Assembly: GCA_029007475.1 (NCBI GenBank)
Contig: JAQXHW010000108.1
Span: forward strand, 1-32,538
Direction: 5' to 3'
Length of the DNA: 32,538 nt
Source of the DNA: Oscillospiraceae bacterium
GTDB lineage: Bacteria; Bacillota; Clostridia; Oscillospirales; Acutalibacteraceae
The translations under genes were made by a program, and so were the position numbers. Shown here piece by piece: positions 16,672-23,642 of this stretch. Each line of letters begins with the position of its first letter. The stretch's first letter is position 1. Under the pieces are notes generated by a model. It saw only the letters and a program-made list of their open reading frames with translations. It searched no databases and was not told where the DNA came from.

Positions 16672-17311
16672 ACTTTTTATCGCTTTGCTTCTTGCTATGT
16701 GTGTTACCGTGGGAATAATAATATTTCCTGATATGTACTATAACTTCTTCGATAGAAACATAGTAAGCTCAGAGTCCGTAACAGGTGTTCATAACTTCGA
16801 AAGCATGGAAGGCAACCTCACTCCTGAGCAGGCGTATAAGCTTTTTACCGAGGGCAGAGCGATAGTAGCCGATACGCCCCTCGCAAGTAGTTTTGTCAGA
16901 GCAGACATACTAACAAGAGAGTCGCTTGAGAGACTTTCGGAATGTTTTACGAATAACGACTATATAGTCGAGGCAATCTCCTGCTTCTTGCAGATAGAAA
17001 ATATCGATAACTACCAGCTGACAACCTATTGCGGAGTAGTAGATTCGAAGCCCGTATCCATGACTCTTATGAGAGTTCAAGGCTGGGTAGACAATGCTCA
17101 GTATGGGGTAACAATAGATGTTGCCACGGGAATAGTTTATGAGTTTTCTCAGAGTGTGGGTATAACAGGAGTATATGAATCCGACGGGGCTATCGAAAAA
17201 GAGGTTAGTCTGGACCTTGCCGCTTATTGGGGGATTATGGACAGCGACATACGAGACTATATATTTGTGGAGATAATTCCTGATGAGTACTGCTATTTCT
17301 TTTTGATATAA
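16658..17311 (+). CDS. Membrane-anchored protein of unknown function encoded with the two-component system
   Basis: I do not recognise this family. The 217-residue protein has a short basic start, one hydrophobic helix (about residues 5-25) and then a soluble region of about 190 residues predicted to lie outside the membrane. Helical LTPEQAYKLFTEGRAI is followed by beta-rich segments with three scattered cysteines (CFTNN, SCFLQ, TYCGV). The ATG at 16658 lies within the end of the kinase gene, with AAGGAGG (16645-16651) upstream, so the two are translationally coupled. Position and topology suggest an accessory that modulates the sensor or acts on the same signal; this is inference from context only. 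Confidence 0.75.
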   Translation: MKKIRLFIALLLAMCVTVGIIIFPDMYYNFFDRNIVSSESVTGVHNFESMEGNLTPEQAYKLFTEGRAIVADTPLASSFVRADILTRESLERLSECFTNNDYIVEAISCFLQIENIDNYQLTTYCGVVDSKPVSMTLMRVQGWVDNAQYGVTIDVATGIVYEFSQSVGITGVYESDGAIEKEVSLDLAAYWGIMDSDIRDYIFVEIIPDEYCYFFLI

Positions 17312-17351
17312 ACTTACAACTCTTATACAGAAATGATACAAGACTGATACA
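17312..17351 (+). promoter_or_regulatory. Array of 11-base-spaced TGATACA-like repeats before the FemX-like gene
   Basis: ACTTACA (17312), TTATACA (17323), TGATACA (17334) and TGATACA (17345) follow one another at exactly 11-base intervals. The last two are identical to the pair at 14460/14471 before the response regulator. I read this as an operator of three, possibly four, half-sites for that regulator. The -10 box is uncertain; TAAACT (17372-17377) and TATGAA (17354-17359) are candidates. Confidence 0.65.
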
Positions 17352-17360
17352 GCTATGAAA

Positions 17361-17393
17361 CAAACCTCCTGTAAACTAAATGCAGGAGGTTTG
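17361..17393 (+). promoter_or_regulatory. Hairpin sequestering the ribosome binding site of the FemX-like gene
   Basis: CAAACCTCCTG (17361-17371) and CAGGAGGTTTG (17383-17393) are perfect reverse complements, forming an 11-bp stem with an 11-base loop. The right arm contains the AGGAGG ribosome binding site (17384-17389) of the gene starting at 17397, and the left arm contains CCTCCT. No T-run follows, so it is not a terminator. RNA that includes both arms would hide the site; RNA starting inside the loop would not. Confidence 0.75.
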
Positions 17394-17396
17394 ATT

Positions 17397-18383
17397 ATGG
17401 AAATTAACGAGTATGAGATTTACAATTTGAAGCATGAGAGAGGCTCCTTTATGCAGTCGCTGCTGTGGAGCGAGGTCAAAAGTAAGTGGAAGAGTGAGAT
17501 TGTAGTTGTGCGGGATTCCCTTGGAAATATTACCGCAGGAGCGCAGCTGCTTATCAGAAAAATACCCCTTGTTCCTTTTTCGTTTATGTATATTCCGAGA
17601 GGTCCTCTATGGGACAGGGAAAGTCCCGAAAGCCTCAGAATACTTTTCGGAAAAATCACCCAGGCGGCAAAAAGGCACAGATGCTTTTGTTTAAGAGCAG
17701 ATCCCCAAATTGACGAAATGGACTTCGAGAGCATAGAGCTTTTGACCGCCTTGGGATTTGAACACCACAAGGAGCGGGTAGGCTATGAAAATACCCAATG
17801 CAGAGAAAACTATATATTAAAAATCGGCGGCAGAAGCGAAGAGGAGGTTTTTGAGAGCTTTAAGCCAAAGTGCAGGTACAATATACGTTTGTCAAAGAGG
17901 AAGGGCGTGGAGTGCAAATTTTACGGCGAGGAAAAGTCGGAGGATTTTTACAAGCTGCTAAAGGAAACCGCAGAGCGTGATAAATTCGAAATTCGAAGCC
18001 GAGAATACTACGAAAAATTGCTTAGAGCTTTTGGGGAGAAAGCAAGACTCTGTATGTGCTATAAGGGCGAGGAGCCTCTTTCTGCCGCTATATATCTTGA
18101 GTACGGAAACAGGGCTACCTATTTAGTCGGAGCGTCCTCAGGCTCTCACCGTGACTATATGCCCAACTACCTTATGCAGTGGACCATGATAAAGCAGGCA
18201 ATAAGCAAAGCAGCGGCAATCTACGACTTCGGAGGTATTCCCTACTACTATGACGAAAACCATAGAAACTATGGAGTATACCGCTTCAAAAGGCAGTTTT
18301 CGGGAGAGGTTTTGACCTATGCGGGAGAATTCGATTACATTTTTTCAAAGAGGTTATATATGTTGGGAAAGCATTTTATATAG
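17397..18383 (+). CDS. FemX-like peptidoglycan interpeptide bridge aminoacyltransferase
   Basis: FemAB-family enzymes use aminoacyl-tRNA to add an amino acid to the stem peptide of lipid II. This 328-residue protein has two GNAT-like halves. Family features are FMQSLLWSEVKSKW near the start, SFMYIPRGPLWD, the basic segment CRYNIRLSKRKGVECKF, and the closing YDFGGIPYYYDE...GVYRFKRQFSGEV. It lacks the long coiled-coil arm of staphylococcal FemA, so it is closer to FemX or to related Firmicute proteins. I chose ATG at 17397, seven bases after AGGAGG; the ATG at 17355 lies upstream of that site and inside the repeat/hairpin region. It is followed by a terminator. Its promoter carries the regulator repeats, so it is probably a target of the adjacent two-component system. 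Confidence 0.86.
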   Translation: MEINEYEIYNLKHERGSFMQSLLWSEVKSKWKSEIVVVRDSLGNITAGAQLLIRKIPLVPFSFMYIPRGPLWDRESPESLRILFGKITQAAKRHRCFCLRADPQIDEMDFESIELLTALGFEHHKERVGYENTQCRENYILKIGGRSEEEVFESFKPKCRYNIRLSKRKGVECKFYGEEKSEDFYKLLKETAERDKFEIRSREYYEKLLRAFGEKARLCMCYKGEEPLSAAIYLEYGNRATYLVGASSGSHRDYMPNYLMQWTMIKQAISKAAAIYDFGGIPYYYDENHRNYGVYRFKRQFSGEVLTYAGEFDYIFSKRLYMLGKHFI

Positions 18384-18385
18384 AG

Positions 18386-18424
18386 AAAGCCTTAGTTATC
18401 CAAATTGGACAGCTAAGGCTTTTT
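18386..18424. terminator. Bidirectional terminator between convergent genes
   Basis: AAAGCCTTAG (18386-18395) and CTAAGGCTTT (18413-18422) form a perfect 10-bp stem, with T-runs on both strands. It lies between the FemX-like gene (+) and the DUF6062 gene (-). Confidence 0.88.
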
Positions 18425-18431
18425 GCGTAAA

Positions 18432-19139
18432 TTATTCCGATTTTGTATCGGGACTTTGAGGTCGGGTTTTTATTAAAAATTCAAGGTCACGCTCAATGGC
18501 GTCCTTGCTGTTGCCCCAATCTGCGCCGCGGCTTCGATAGTCAAACATATTACAAAAACGGTTGGTGTCGTCCATGAGAAGCTGTAACTGATTTTTGCAG
18601 AGAGCGGCAGTATCTGCGTGGAAAGCCGCTTGATGCTTTGAGGGCAGATGCTTTATTGAAAGCTCGGTAACCAGTCGGTAGTGGTCAAGGCATATATACT
18701 CCTGACTGCGGTAGAGAGCTCTGAACTCCTCGCTCTTTATCCACTGGGCAAAGACCGTCTGCATAAAGTGCTCCACGTCAAAATGAATCCTGTCGCAGAT
18801 ATAGCAGGAGTCCTGCATATTTTTAAGAGCCAAAAGTTTTTTCTTGTCGGGCTTTGAGTTTACGTCCTTCGGCATATATTTATCCATTATCTCAGCAAGG
18901 TGAGTCTGCAAAATTAAGGCGTTGGGAAGCCTCTTTCCGACCTCAACAATCTTGAGAAAATGGCTCTGACAAAAGCCTTTTTGGTTGGTTTGAACTCTTG
19001 TTTCGGGGTCCATCATGGCAGAACCTGTGATAAATTCCGCGTACTGCTCCTCAAGCATAGCGTACATACGGCAAATAGGACAGCCCTCTTTAACTCCCCA
19101 AATATCGTTTACGGGTATTGTGCAAATGGTTTCTTTCAT
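18432..19139 (-). CDS. DUF6062-type double zinc-finger protein
   Basis: A 235-residue cytoplasmic protein that I assign to the DUF6062 family from its start (KETICTIPVNDIW) and its Cys/His pattern. Two similar metal-binding units are visible: Cys20/Cys23 (CPIC) with Cys57/His60 (CQSH), and Cys112/Cys115 (CYIC) with Cys150/His153 (CLDH). The gaps between the two pairs are nearly equal (34 and 35 residues), suggesting an internal duplication. The ribosome binding site is GAGGTGG just before the ATG. It is a single-gene unit with its own promoter. Molecular function is unknown; zinc or another metal is the likely ligand. Confidence 0.78.
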   Translation of the reverse strand: MKETICTIPVNDIWGVKEGCPICRMYAMLEEQYAEFITGSAMMDPETRVQTNQKGFCQSHFLKIVEVGKRLPNALILQTHLAEIMDKYMPKDVNSKPDKKKLLALKNMQDSCYICDRIHFDVEHFMQTVFAQWIKSEEFRALYRSQEYICLDHYRLVTELSIKHLPSKHQAAFHADTAALCKNQLQLLMDDTNRFCNMFDYRSRGADWGNSKDAIERDLEFLIKTRPQSPDTKSE

Positions 19140-19161
19140 AAAGCCACCTCGGATTTACTAA

Positions 19162-19189
19162 AGTATAAATATATCATAGCATAAAGCAA
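19162..19189 (-). promoter_or_regulatory. Promoter of the DUF6062 gene
   Basis: On the minus strand TTGCTT (19189-19184) and TATACT (19167-19162) are separated by 16 bases, just upstream of the start at 19139. The divergent glycosylase gene must share this 97-base interval; its own -10 may be TATTAT at 19200-19205, without a clear -35. Confidence 0.6.
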
Positions 19190-19236
19190 AAAAATATGCT
19201 ATTATTAATTTAGAGTTTTTTGGGGGTGTGAGTAGT

Positions 19237-20076
19237 ATGGATTACATATTTGAAAATAATACGGTGAGAGTGCCTGATATTAAAGGCTTTGCGCTTCGTG
19301 ATACTTTAATGTGCGGACAGAGCTTTCGCTGGGTAGAAAACTCTGACGGCTCCTTTACGGGTACGGCTTTCAAAAAGACCGTTACGGTTAAAATTGAAAA
19401 TGACGATTTCAAAATAATAGGCACAACTCAAGAGGATTTTGAGGATATCTGGCGGGGATATTTTGACCTTGATACTGACTATGAAAAGATTAGAGAGGAC
19501 CTTTCAAAGCTCCATCCTGTTTTAGCCGAAGCGGCGAAGTTTGCCCCGGGTATTAGGATTTTAAGGCAAGAGCCCTTTGAGGCGCTTATCTCCTTCATAA
19601 TCTCCCAGAATAACAACATCAAGAGAATTGAGGGTATCGTAAAGCGGCTCTGCGAAAACTTCGGTGAGAAAAATGAAGCGGGAGAGTATGCTTTCCCAAC
19701 CGCTGAGACTCTCGCCGTACTCTCCCCCGAGGAGCTTTCGCCTATTCGTGCAGGCTTTCGCCACCGCTATATCATTGACGCCGCCAAAAAGGTTTTTTCG
19801 GGCGAAGTGAACCTGGAAAGCTGCAGAGAAAAATCCTTCGAGGAAGCAAAAAAGGAGCTTATGACGATTGTCGGCGTCGGGGAAAAGGTTGCGGACTGCG
19901 TTCTCCTTTACGGACTGCATAAGGTAAATGCGTTTCCCATGGACGTCTGGATGAAGCGCGCCATGAAAAAGCTATTTCCCGATGTAAATCCCGAAAGCTT
20001 CGGTGAATACGCAGGAGTGGCTCAGCAGTATATCTTTCACTATTCAAGACTTCACAGTGAACTTTTCGACGAATAA
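19237..20076 (+). CDS. OGG1-type 8-oxoguanine DNA glycosylase/lyase
   Basis: A base-excision repair enzyme that removes oxidised guanine from DNA. The 279-residue protein has an OGG_N-like domain (LRDTLMCGQSFRW, about residues 1-105) followed by an HhH-GPD domain. The hairpin GVGEKVADC carries the catalytic Lys217, and FPMDVWMKR carries the conserved Asp236; both align with the Lys/Asp pair of human OGG1. EALISFIISQNNNIKRI is the usual helix before the hairpin. I chose ATG at 19237, nine bases after GGGGGT; the GTG at 19228 overlaps that purine stretch. The bifunctional OGG1 type is common in clostridia. Confidence 0.93.
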   Translation: MDYIFENNTVRVPDIKGFALRDTLMCGQSFRWVENSDGSFTGTAFKKTVTVKIENDDFKIIGTTQEDFEDIWRGYFDLDTDYEKIREDLSKLHPVLAEAAKFAPGIRILRQEPFEALISFIISQNNNIKRIEGIVKRLCENFGEKNEAGEYAFPTAETLAVLSPEELSPIRAGFRHRYIIDAAKKVFSGEVNLESCREKSFEEAKKELMTIVGVGEKVADCVLLYGLHKVNAFPMDVWMKRAMKKLFPDVNPESFGEYAGVAQQYIFHYSRLHSELFDE

Positions 20077-20079
20077 ATC

Positions 20080-20108
20080 TTGTAAATTGCTCCCGATAGT
20101 AGTATGAT
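20080..20108 (+). promoter_or_regulatory. Promoter of the murT/gatD-like pair
   Basis: TTGTAA (20080-20085), a 17-base spacer and TATGAT (20103-20108) lie just after the glycosylase stop and 30 bases before the MurT-like ATG. Confidence 0.65.
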
Positions 20109-20138
20109 AAATAGAGTTTTTATATGAAGGTGTAGAAA

Positions 20139-21470
20139 ATGAAAATTAAACTTTTCTTTGCCATTGTTTTTTGCAAGGCAGTAAGATTTGCGGCAAAGCT
20201 GTTGGGAAAAGGCTCAAGCCTTCCCGGTCAGCTTACCCTTAAGTTTTTCCCCGATGTGTTAAAATACATAAAGCTGCCCGAAAAGGTTATCGCCGTAACA
20301 GGCAGCTCGGGAAAAACCTCTACTGTTGAGCTTATCGCTCAGGTGCTTAAAAGCGCGGGGGTAAGACTTGCCTATAACAAGGAGGGCTCTAATCAGATTG
20401 AGGGCATTACCACTCTGCTTCTCTGTGCTTCAAGCCTTTCGGGTAAAGTAAAGGCTGATGTTGTGCTTTTAGAGAGTGACGAGAGATATGCCCGCCATAC
20501 CTTCAAATACTTTAAGCCTACTCAGCTTATTATCACAAATTTATACCGCGACCAGCTTACCCGCAACGGCCATCCCGAGTGGGTTTACGATGTGATTTCC
20601 CAGTGTATCGACGACTCCATGGAGCTTATCCTTAATGCCGACGACCCCTTAGTTTCCAAATTCGGCAAGGATAGGAAAAACGTTCGCTATTTCGGGGCGG
20701 ACAGGCTTCCTTTTGATACCGAGAAAAACACCTCTGTTTACGACGACGGAAAGTACTGCCCCTGCTGTAAGGCTCCTATGACTTACTCGTACTATCACTT
20801 TAACCATTTAGGCTCCTATGAGTGCAAAAACTGCGGTCATAAGAAGCAGGCAACGGACTGGACCATTACCGACGCAAGTCTTGAGGAAGGCTTTGTTGTT
20901 ATTAACGGAAAGTATAAGGTTGAGCTTGCGTTCTCAAGTATATATCATTGTTATAATACTCTTGTTGCCTTTGCGGCGGCGGATATTGCAGGAGTTGCGC
21001 CTGAACAGGCGGTTAAGGCTCTCAGCGATTACGATTTGAAAAGCGGAAGAATAGTTAATTTCGTTTTGGGAAATCATGAGGGAACTCTCCTTGTTTCAAA
21101 GCATGAAAACTCCGTTTCCTACGACCAGTCAATCCGCGTGGCAAACTCCGATAAGAGGGACTGTACCGTTGTAGTTATGGTTGACGCCATAAGCCGAAAG
21201 TACAAAACCTATGAAACCTCATGGCTGTGGGATATTGATTTTGAGCTTCTTAAAAGCGACAACATAAAAGAAATTCTCCTTGTGGGTCAATATCACGAGG
21301 ATCTTTTAAGGCGCTTCTCCTTTACCGATATTAACGAGGAAATTATTAAGTCCTACGAAAAGGTATCCGACGCAGTCGAATACTTAAAGAAAAACGGAAG
21401 CAGCTTTGTCTATGTAATCACCTGCTTCTCGGACAAGCAGAAATTCTTGGAATTGACGGAGGTTAAGTAA
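20139..21470 (+). CDS. murT: MurT-like Mur-ligase family protein
   Basis: MurT activates the alpha-carboxyl of D-Glu in lipid II with ATP, so that ammonia supplied by GatD converts it to D-isoglutamine. This 443-residue protein has the Mur central domain with a P-loop (TGSSGKT, residues 54-60) and NKEGSNQIEGITT, a four-Cys zinc ribbon (Cys207, Cys210, Cys229, Cys232) and a DUF1727-type C-terminal domain. It departs from the family near SWLWD (361-365): the residue I expect to be the triad Asp (S. aureus MurT Asp349, as I recall it, in an RDxSW context) is Glu359 in TYETSW, and the ADGRD segment is missing. The last base of its stop is the first base of the gatD-like ATG. The assignment to the family is firm, but canonical activity is doubtful. 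Confidence 0.85.
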   Translation: MKIKLFFAIVFCKAVRFAAKLLGKGSSLPGQLTLKFFPDVLKYIKLPEKVIAVTGSSGKTSTVELIAQVLKSAGVRLAYNKEGSNQIEGITTLLLCASSLSGKVKADVVLLESDERYARHTFKYFKPTQLIITNLYRDQLTRNGHPEWVYDVISQCIDDSMELILNADDPLVSKFGKDRKNVRYFGADRLPFDTEKNTSVYDDGKYCPCCKAPMTYSYYHFNHLGSYECKNCGHKKQATDWTITDASLEEGFVVINGKYKVELAFSSIYHCYNTLVAFAAADIAGVAPEQAVKALSDYDLKSGRIVNFVLGNHEGTLLVSKHENSVSYDQSIRVANSDKRDCTVVVMVDAISRKYKTYETSWLWDIDFELLKSDNIKEILLVGQYHEDLLRRFSFTDINEEIIKSYEKVSDAVEYLKKNGSSFVYVITCFSDKQKFLELTEVK

Positions 21471-22105
21471 TGAGGATTTTATACTTATACTATGACATTA
21501 TGAACCTCTACGGAGAAAGCGGAAATATTCGCATGATTGAGAGAATGTTCCGTGAGGCCGGCAAGGATGTTTCTGTTGAGGTAAAGACCGTAACCGATAG
21601 GAAAATCGACTTTTTGAAATACGATTTTATTTACTGCGGCGCAGGTAGTGAGAATTCCCGAGACGTGGTAATCAGACATCTCAGCTTCTTTAAGGATAGC
21701 CTAAAGGCGGCGTATGAAAAGGGTACGGTTATGCTCTTTACAGGAAACTCCTACGAGATGCTGGGTAAGGAAATAGCAGTAGGGGATAGAAAAATTGAGG
21801 GTATCGGACTCTTTGATTTTACCGTAAAAGAGCAGAGGGTAGACAGATACTCCGGAGACGTTACCTTTAGGTGCAATCTTTTTGAGGGCGAGCTTATTGG
21901 CTATATAAATAAGTGCTCGGAAGCAGAGGGCGTGAAAAATCCCCTGTTCGAGATTGAGCAGGTGGTAGGAACGGTTAAGACCGGAAGTGAGGGCATACAT
22001 GAGAAAAACTTCTTCGGAACTCAGATTATCGGACCGATTTTGGTAAAAAATCCGAGCTTTGCAAACTATATTGTAAATCTCACTCTAAAAACCTTAGAGG
22101 AATAA
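21470..22105 (+). CDS. gatD: GatD-like glutamine amidotransferase homologue lacking the catalytic Cys and His
   Basis: GatD is the class I glutaminase partner of MurT. This 211-residue protein aligns along its length: LYLYYDIMNLYGESGNIR at the start and a C-terminal GPILVKNPSFANYIV matching the usual GPLLPKNP segment. However, the nucleophile elbow, normally xICGGYQLLG, reads FTGNSYEMLG, placing Gly92 at the Cys position. The histidine of GTYLHGP is replaced in GTQIIGP by Ile187. The GGGQD motif is GAGSE, and the ENHGG glutamine-binding motif is INKCS. No other Cys sits at an elbow-like turn. I infer that it is not a working glutaminase. A terminator follows the gene. Confidence 0.82.
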   Translation: MRILYLYYDIMNLYGESGNIRMIERMFREAGKDVSVEVKTVTDRKIDFLKYDFIYCGAGSENSRDVVIRHLSFFKDSLKAAYEKGTVMLFTGNSYEMLGKEIAVGDRKIEGIGLFDFTVKEQRVDRYSGDVTFRCNLFEGELIGYINKCSEAEGVKNPLFEIEQVVGTVKTGSEGIHEKNFFGTQIIGPILVKNPSFANYIVNLTLKTLEE

Positions 22106-22110
22106 TTAAA

Positions 22111-22137
22111 GGGCTGTGACGAATTTCGTCACAGCCC
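22111..22137. terminator. Strong hairpin terminator between gatD-like and aldolase genes
   Basis: GGGCTGTGACGA (22111-22122) and TCGTCACAGCCC (22126-22137) form a perfect 12-bp stem with a three-base loop. TGATTTTATG follows on the plus strand and TTTAATTATT on the minus strand, so it can serve both convergent units. Confidence 0.85.
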
Positions 22138-22214
22138 TGATTTTATGAGCTTAGAAACGGAGCTTTTTATACATCATTTAAGAAAAACTCCGCAAATAAC
22201 AGCCAAAGCGAAAA

Positions 22215-23081
22215 TTAAGCCTTGCCTACTGAGCCGAAAAGCTCCATTTTCTCCTTAACGGTTGCCTTGATAGCCTCGAAGCCGGGAGCGAGAAGCTTTC
22301 TGGGGTCGAAGCCCTTGCCCTGAAGGTCCTTGCCTGCTTCAACGTACTCTCTGGTAGCTGCTGCGAAAGCAAGCTGGCACTCTGTATTAACGTTGATTTT
22401 GGAAACGCCGAGGTCGATAGCCTTTCTAATCATATCGGCAGGAATACCTGTGCCGCCGTGGAGAACTAAGGGCATCTCGCCTGTGAGCTGCTGAATAGCG
22501 TCGAGAGTCTCGAAAGAAAGACCTGCCCAGTTTTCGGGATATTTGCCGTGGATGTTACCGATACCTGCTGCAAGCATTGTAACGCCAAGGTCGGCAATCA
22601 TCTTGCACTCTGCGGGGTCTGCACATTCGCCTGCGCCTACAACGCCGTCCTCTTCGCCGCCGATAGAGCCTACCTCAGCCTCAAGAGAGAGACCGAGCTT
22701 CTCGCAGGTTTCAACTAATTCCTTAGTCTTTTCGATGTTTTCCTCGATGGGATAGTGTGAGCCGTCGAACATTACGGAGGAGAAGCCTGCTGCGATACAA
22801 GCCTTTGCGCCTTCGTATGAGCCGTGGTCGAGGTGAAGTGCTACGGGAACGGTGATGTTAAGTTCCTCGAGCATACCGTTAACCATGCCGACTACGGTCT
22901 TGTAGCCGCACATATACTTTCCTGCGCCCTCGGAAACACCGAGGATAACGGGTGACTGAAGCTCCTGAGCGGTTAAAAGAATAGCCTTTGTCCACTCAAG
23001 GTTGTTGATGTTGAACTGACCGACTGCATAGTGGCCTGCTTTTGCTTTTGTGAGCATTTCTTTTGCATTTGTAAGTGCCAT
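22215..23081 (-). CDS. fba: Class II fructose-1,6-bisphosphate aldolase
   Basis: A glycolytic and gluconeogenic enzyme that splits fructose-1,6-bisphosphate with a Zn2+ ion. The 288-residue protein shows VGQFNINNLEW near the start, the catalytic LHLDHGS with Asp85 and metal ligand His86, LEAEVGSIGGEEDG, GNIHGKYP with His178 and LVLHGGTGIP with His208. I chose the ATG at 23081: GGAGG lies just upstream and MALTNAKEML is the usual start; the frame remains open for 20 more codons upstream without a ribosome binding site. It is transcribed alone, convergent with the gatD-like gene. Confidence 0.96.
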   Translation of the reverse strand: MALTNAKEMLTKAKAGHYAVGQFNINNLEWTKAILLTAQELQSPVILGVSEGAGKYMCGYKTVVGMVNGMLEELNITVPVALHLDHGSYEGAKACIAAGFSSVMFDGSHYPIEENIEKTKELVETCEKLGLSLEAEVGSIGGEEDGVVGAGECADPAECKMIADLGVTMLAAGIGNIHGKYPENWAGLSFETLDAIQQLTGEMPLVLHGGTGIPADMIRKAIDLGVSKINVNTECQLAFAAATREYVEAGKDLQGKGFDPRKLLAPGFEAIKATVKEKMELFGSVGKA

Positions 23082-23132
23082 AATTGATTTCCTCCAATAT
23101 AGTAATAGTGAAATGAAATTCCATACGAAGTT

Positions 23133-23138
23133 ATTATA
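23133..23138 (-). promoter_or_regulatory. fba: Promoter -10 box of the aldolase gene
   Basis: A perfect TATAAT on the minus strand, about 52 bases upstream of the aldolase ATG, in an AT-rich stretch. No good -35 is seen; TTTATA lies at the 17-base spacing. Confidence 0.6.
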
Positions 23139-23276
23139 CAATATAAATTTGAAAATATAAAGTCCTAACTTGCAAATTATGGCATTTTTTCGAAAAAAAA
23201 TAAAATATTTCGGGAATAAATTTTTCTTTAGTGCAGAATTTATAGCATTTTTTATTCTGAAATTTTGAAAAAGCTA

Positions 23277-23305
23277 TTGACAAAAGCCGCTTTAGGTGAT
23301 ATTCT
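23277..23305 (+). promoter_or_regulatory. Promoter of the T-box leader
   Basis: A perfect TTGACA (23277-23282), a 17-base spacer and TATTCT (23300-23305) preceded by TGA form a strong extended -10 promoter. Transcription should begin near 23312, just before Stem I of the T-box. Confidence 0.88.
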
Positions 23306-23311
23306 CATACA

Positions 23312-23582
23312 CAACACATTGAAAAGCTGTGACGAAGACGGTCGTGGTGCGGATCTTAAAGAGAGTGCGGAGGGTGAAAACGCACATTGAAGCACCAAGT
23401 TGACTTATCACTTCTGAGCCGGAGCCCGAAAGATTAATCGAGTAGACGCTCCCGTAGCTGCTGCGTTAAAGCGTAAGGTTTGTTTGAACCTGAGGGGTGC
23501 CTTTATTATGGGCACAATTTGAGTGGTACCGCGAGTAAGATTTTACCCGTCTCAAAGTCTAAAGACTTTGGGACGGTTTTTT
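23312..23582 (+). ncRNA. T-box riboswitch (tRNA-sensing leader), specifier probably AUC (Ile)
   Basis: T-boxes bind an uncharged tRNA and then prevent a downstream terminator from forming. The hallmarks are present in order. Stem I has an AGAGAG segment and a GTGCG/CGCAC apical helix (23365-23385), and GGTGC/GCACC at 23346-23350 and 23392-23396. The Stem II region contains GAGTAGACG, and a small stem III (AGGTT/AACCT) follows. The antiterminator carries the T-box core TGGTACCGCG (23524-23533). The terminator is a 14-bp hairpin (23547-23576) followed by TTTTTT. The UGGU bulge selects a tRNA with discriminator A. By comparison with the glyQS leader, the specifier should lie one base before the lower-stem strand CTTC (23411-23414), giving ATC at 23407-23409. 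That reading is moderately sure; the T-box call is firm. The 560-base interval 23082-23642 holds no gene, only the aldolase promoter and this leader with its promoter. Confidence 0.93.
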
Positions 23583-23642
23583 GTTTATTAACGCCCATAG
23601 AGGCGCAACAATATTTTTATGTTTCAGAAAGGAGCAAACATC

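Noticed and set aside
16910..17341. A 143-residue minus-strand reading frame opposite the orphan membrane protein gene
   Set aside because: The plus-strand gene has a good ribosome binding site and overlaps the kinase gene. The minus-strand frame would start inside the regulator repeat array and has no such support.
23326..23336. GCTGTGACGAA shared between the T-box start and the hairpin at 22113-22123
   Set aside because: A single 11-base match without further similarity; the two elements have different folds and positions, so chance is the simplest explanation.
23312..23582. The T-box as a displaced leader of metG
   Set aside because: metG is 2.5 kb further on, behind a terminator and its own extended -10 promoter, and I see no ATG codon at the expected specifier position.
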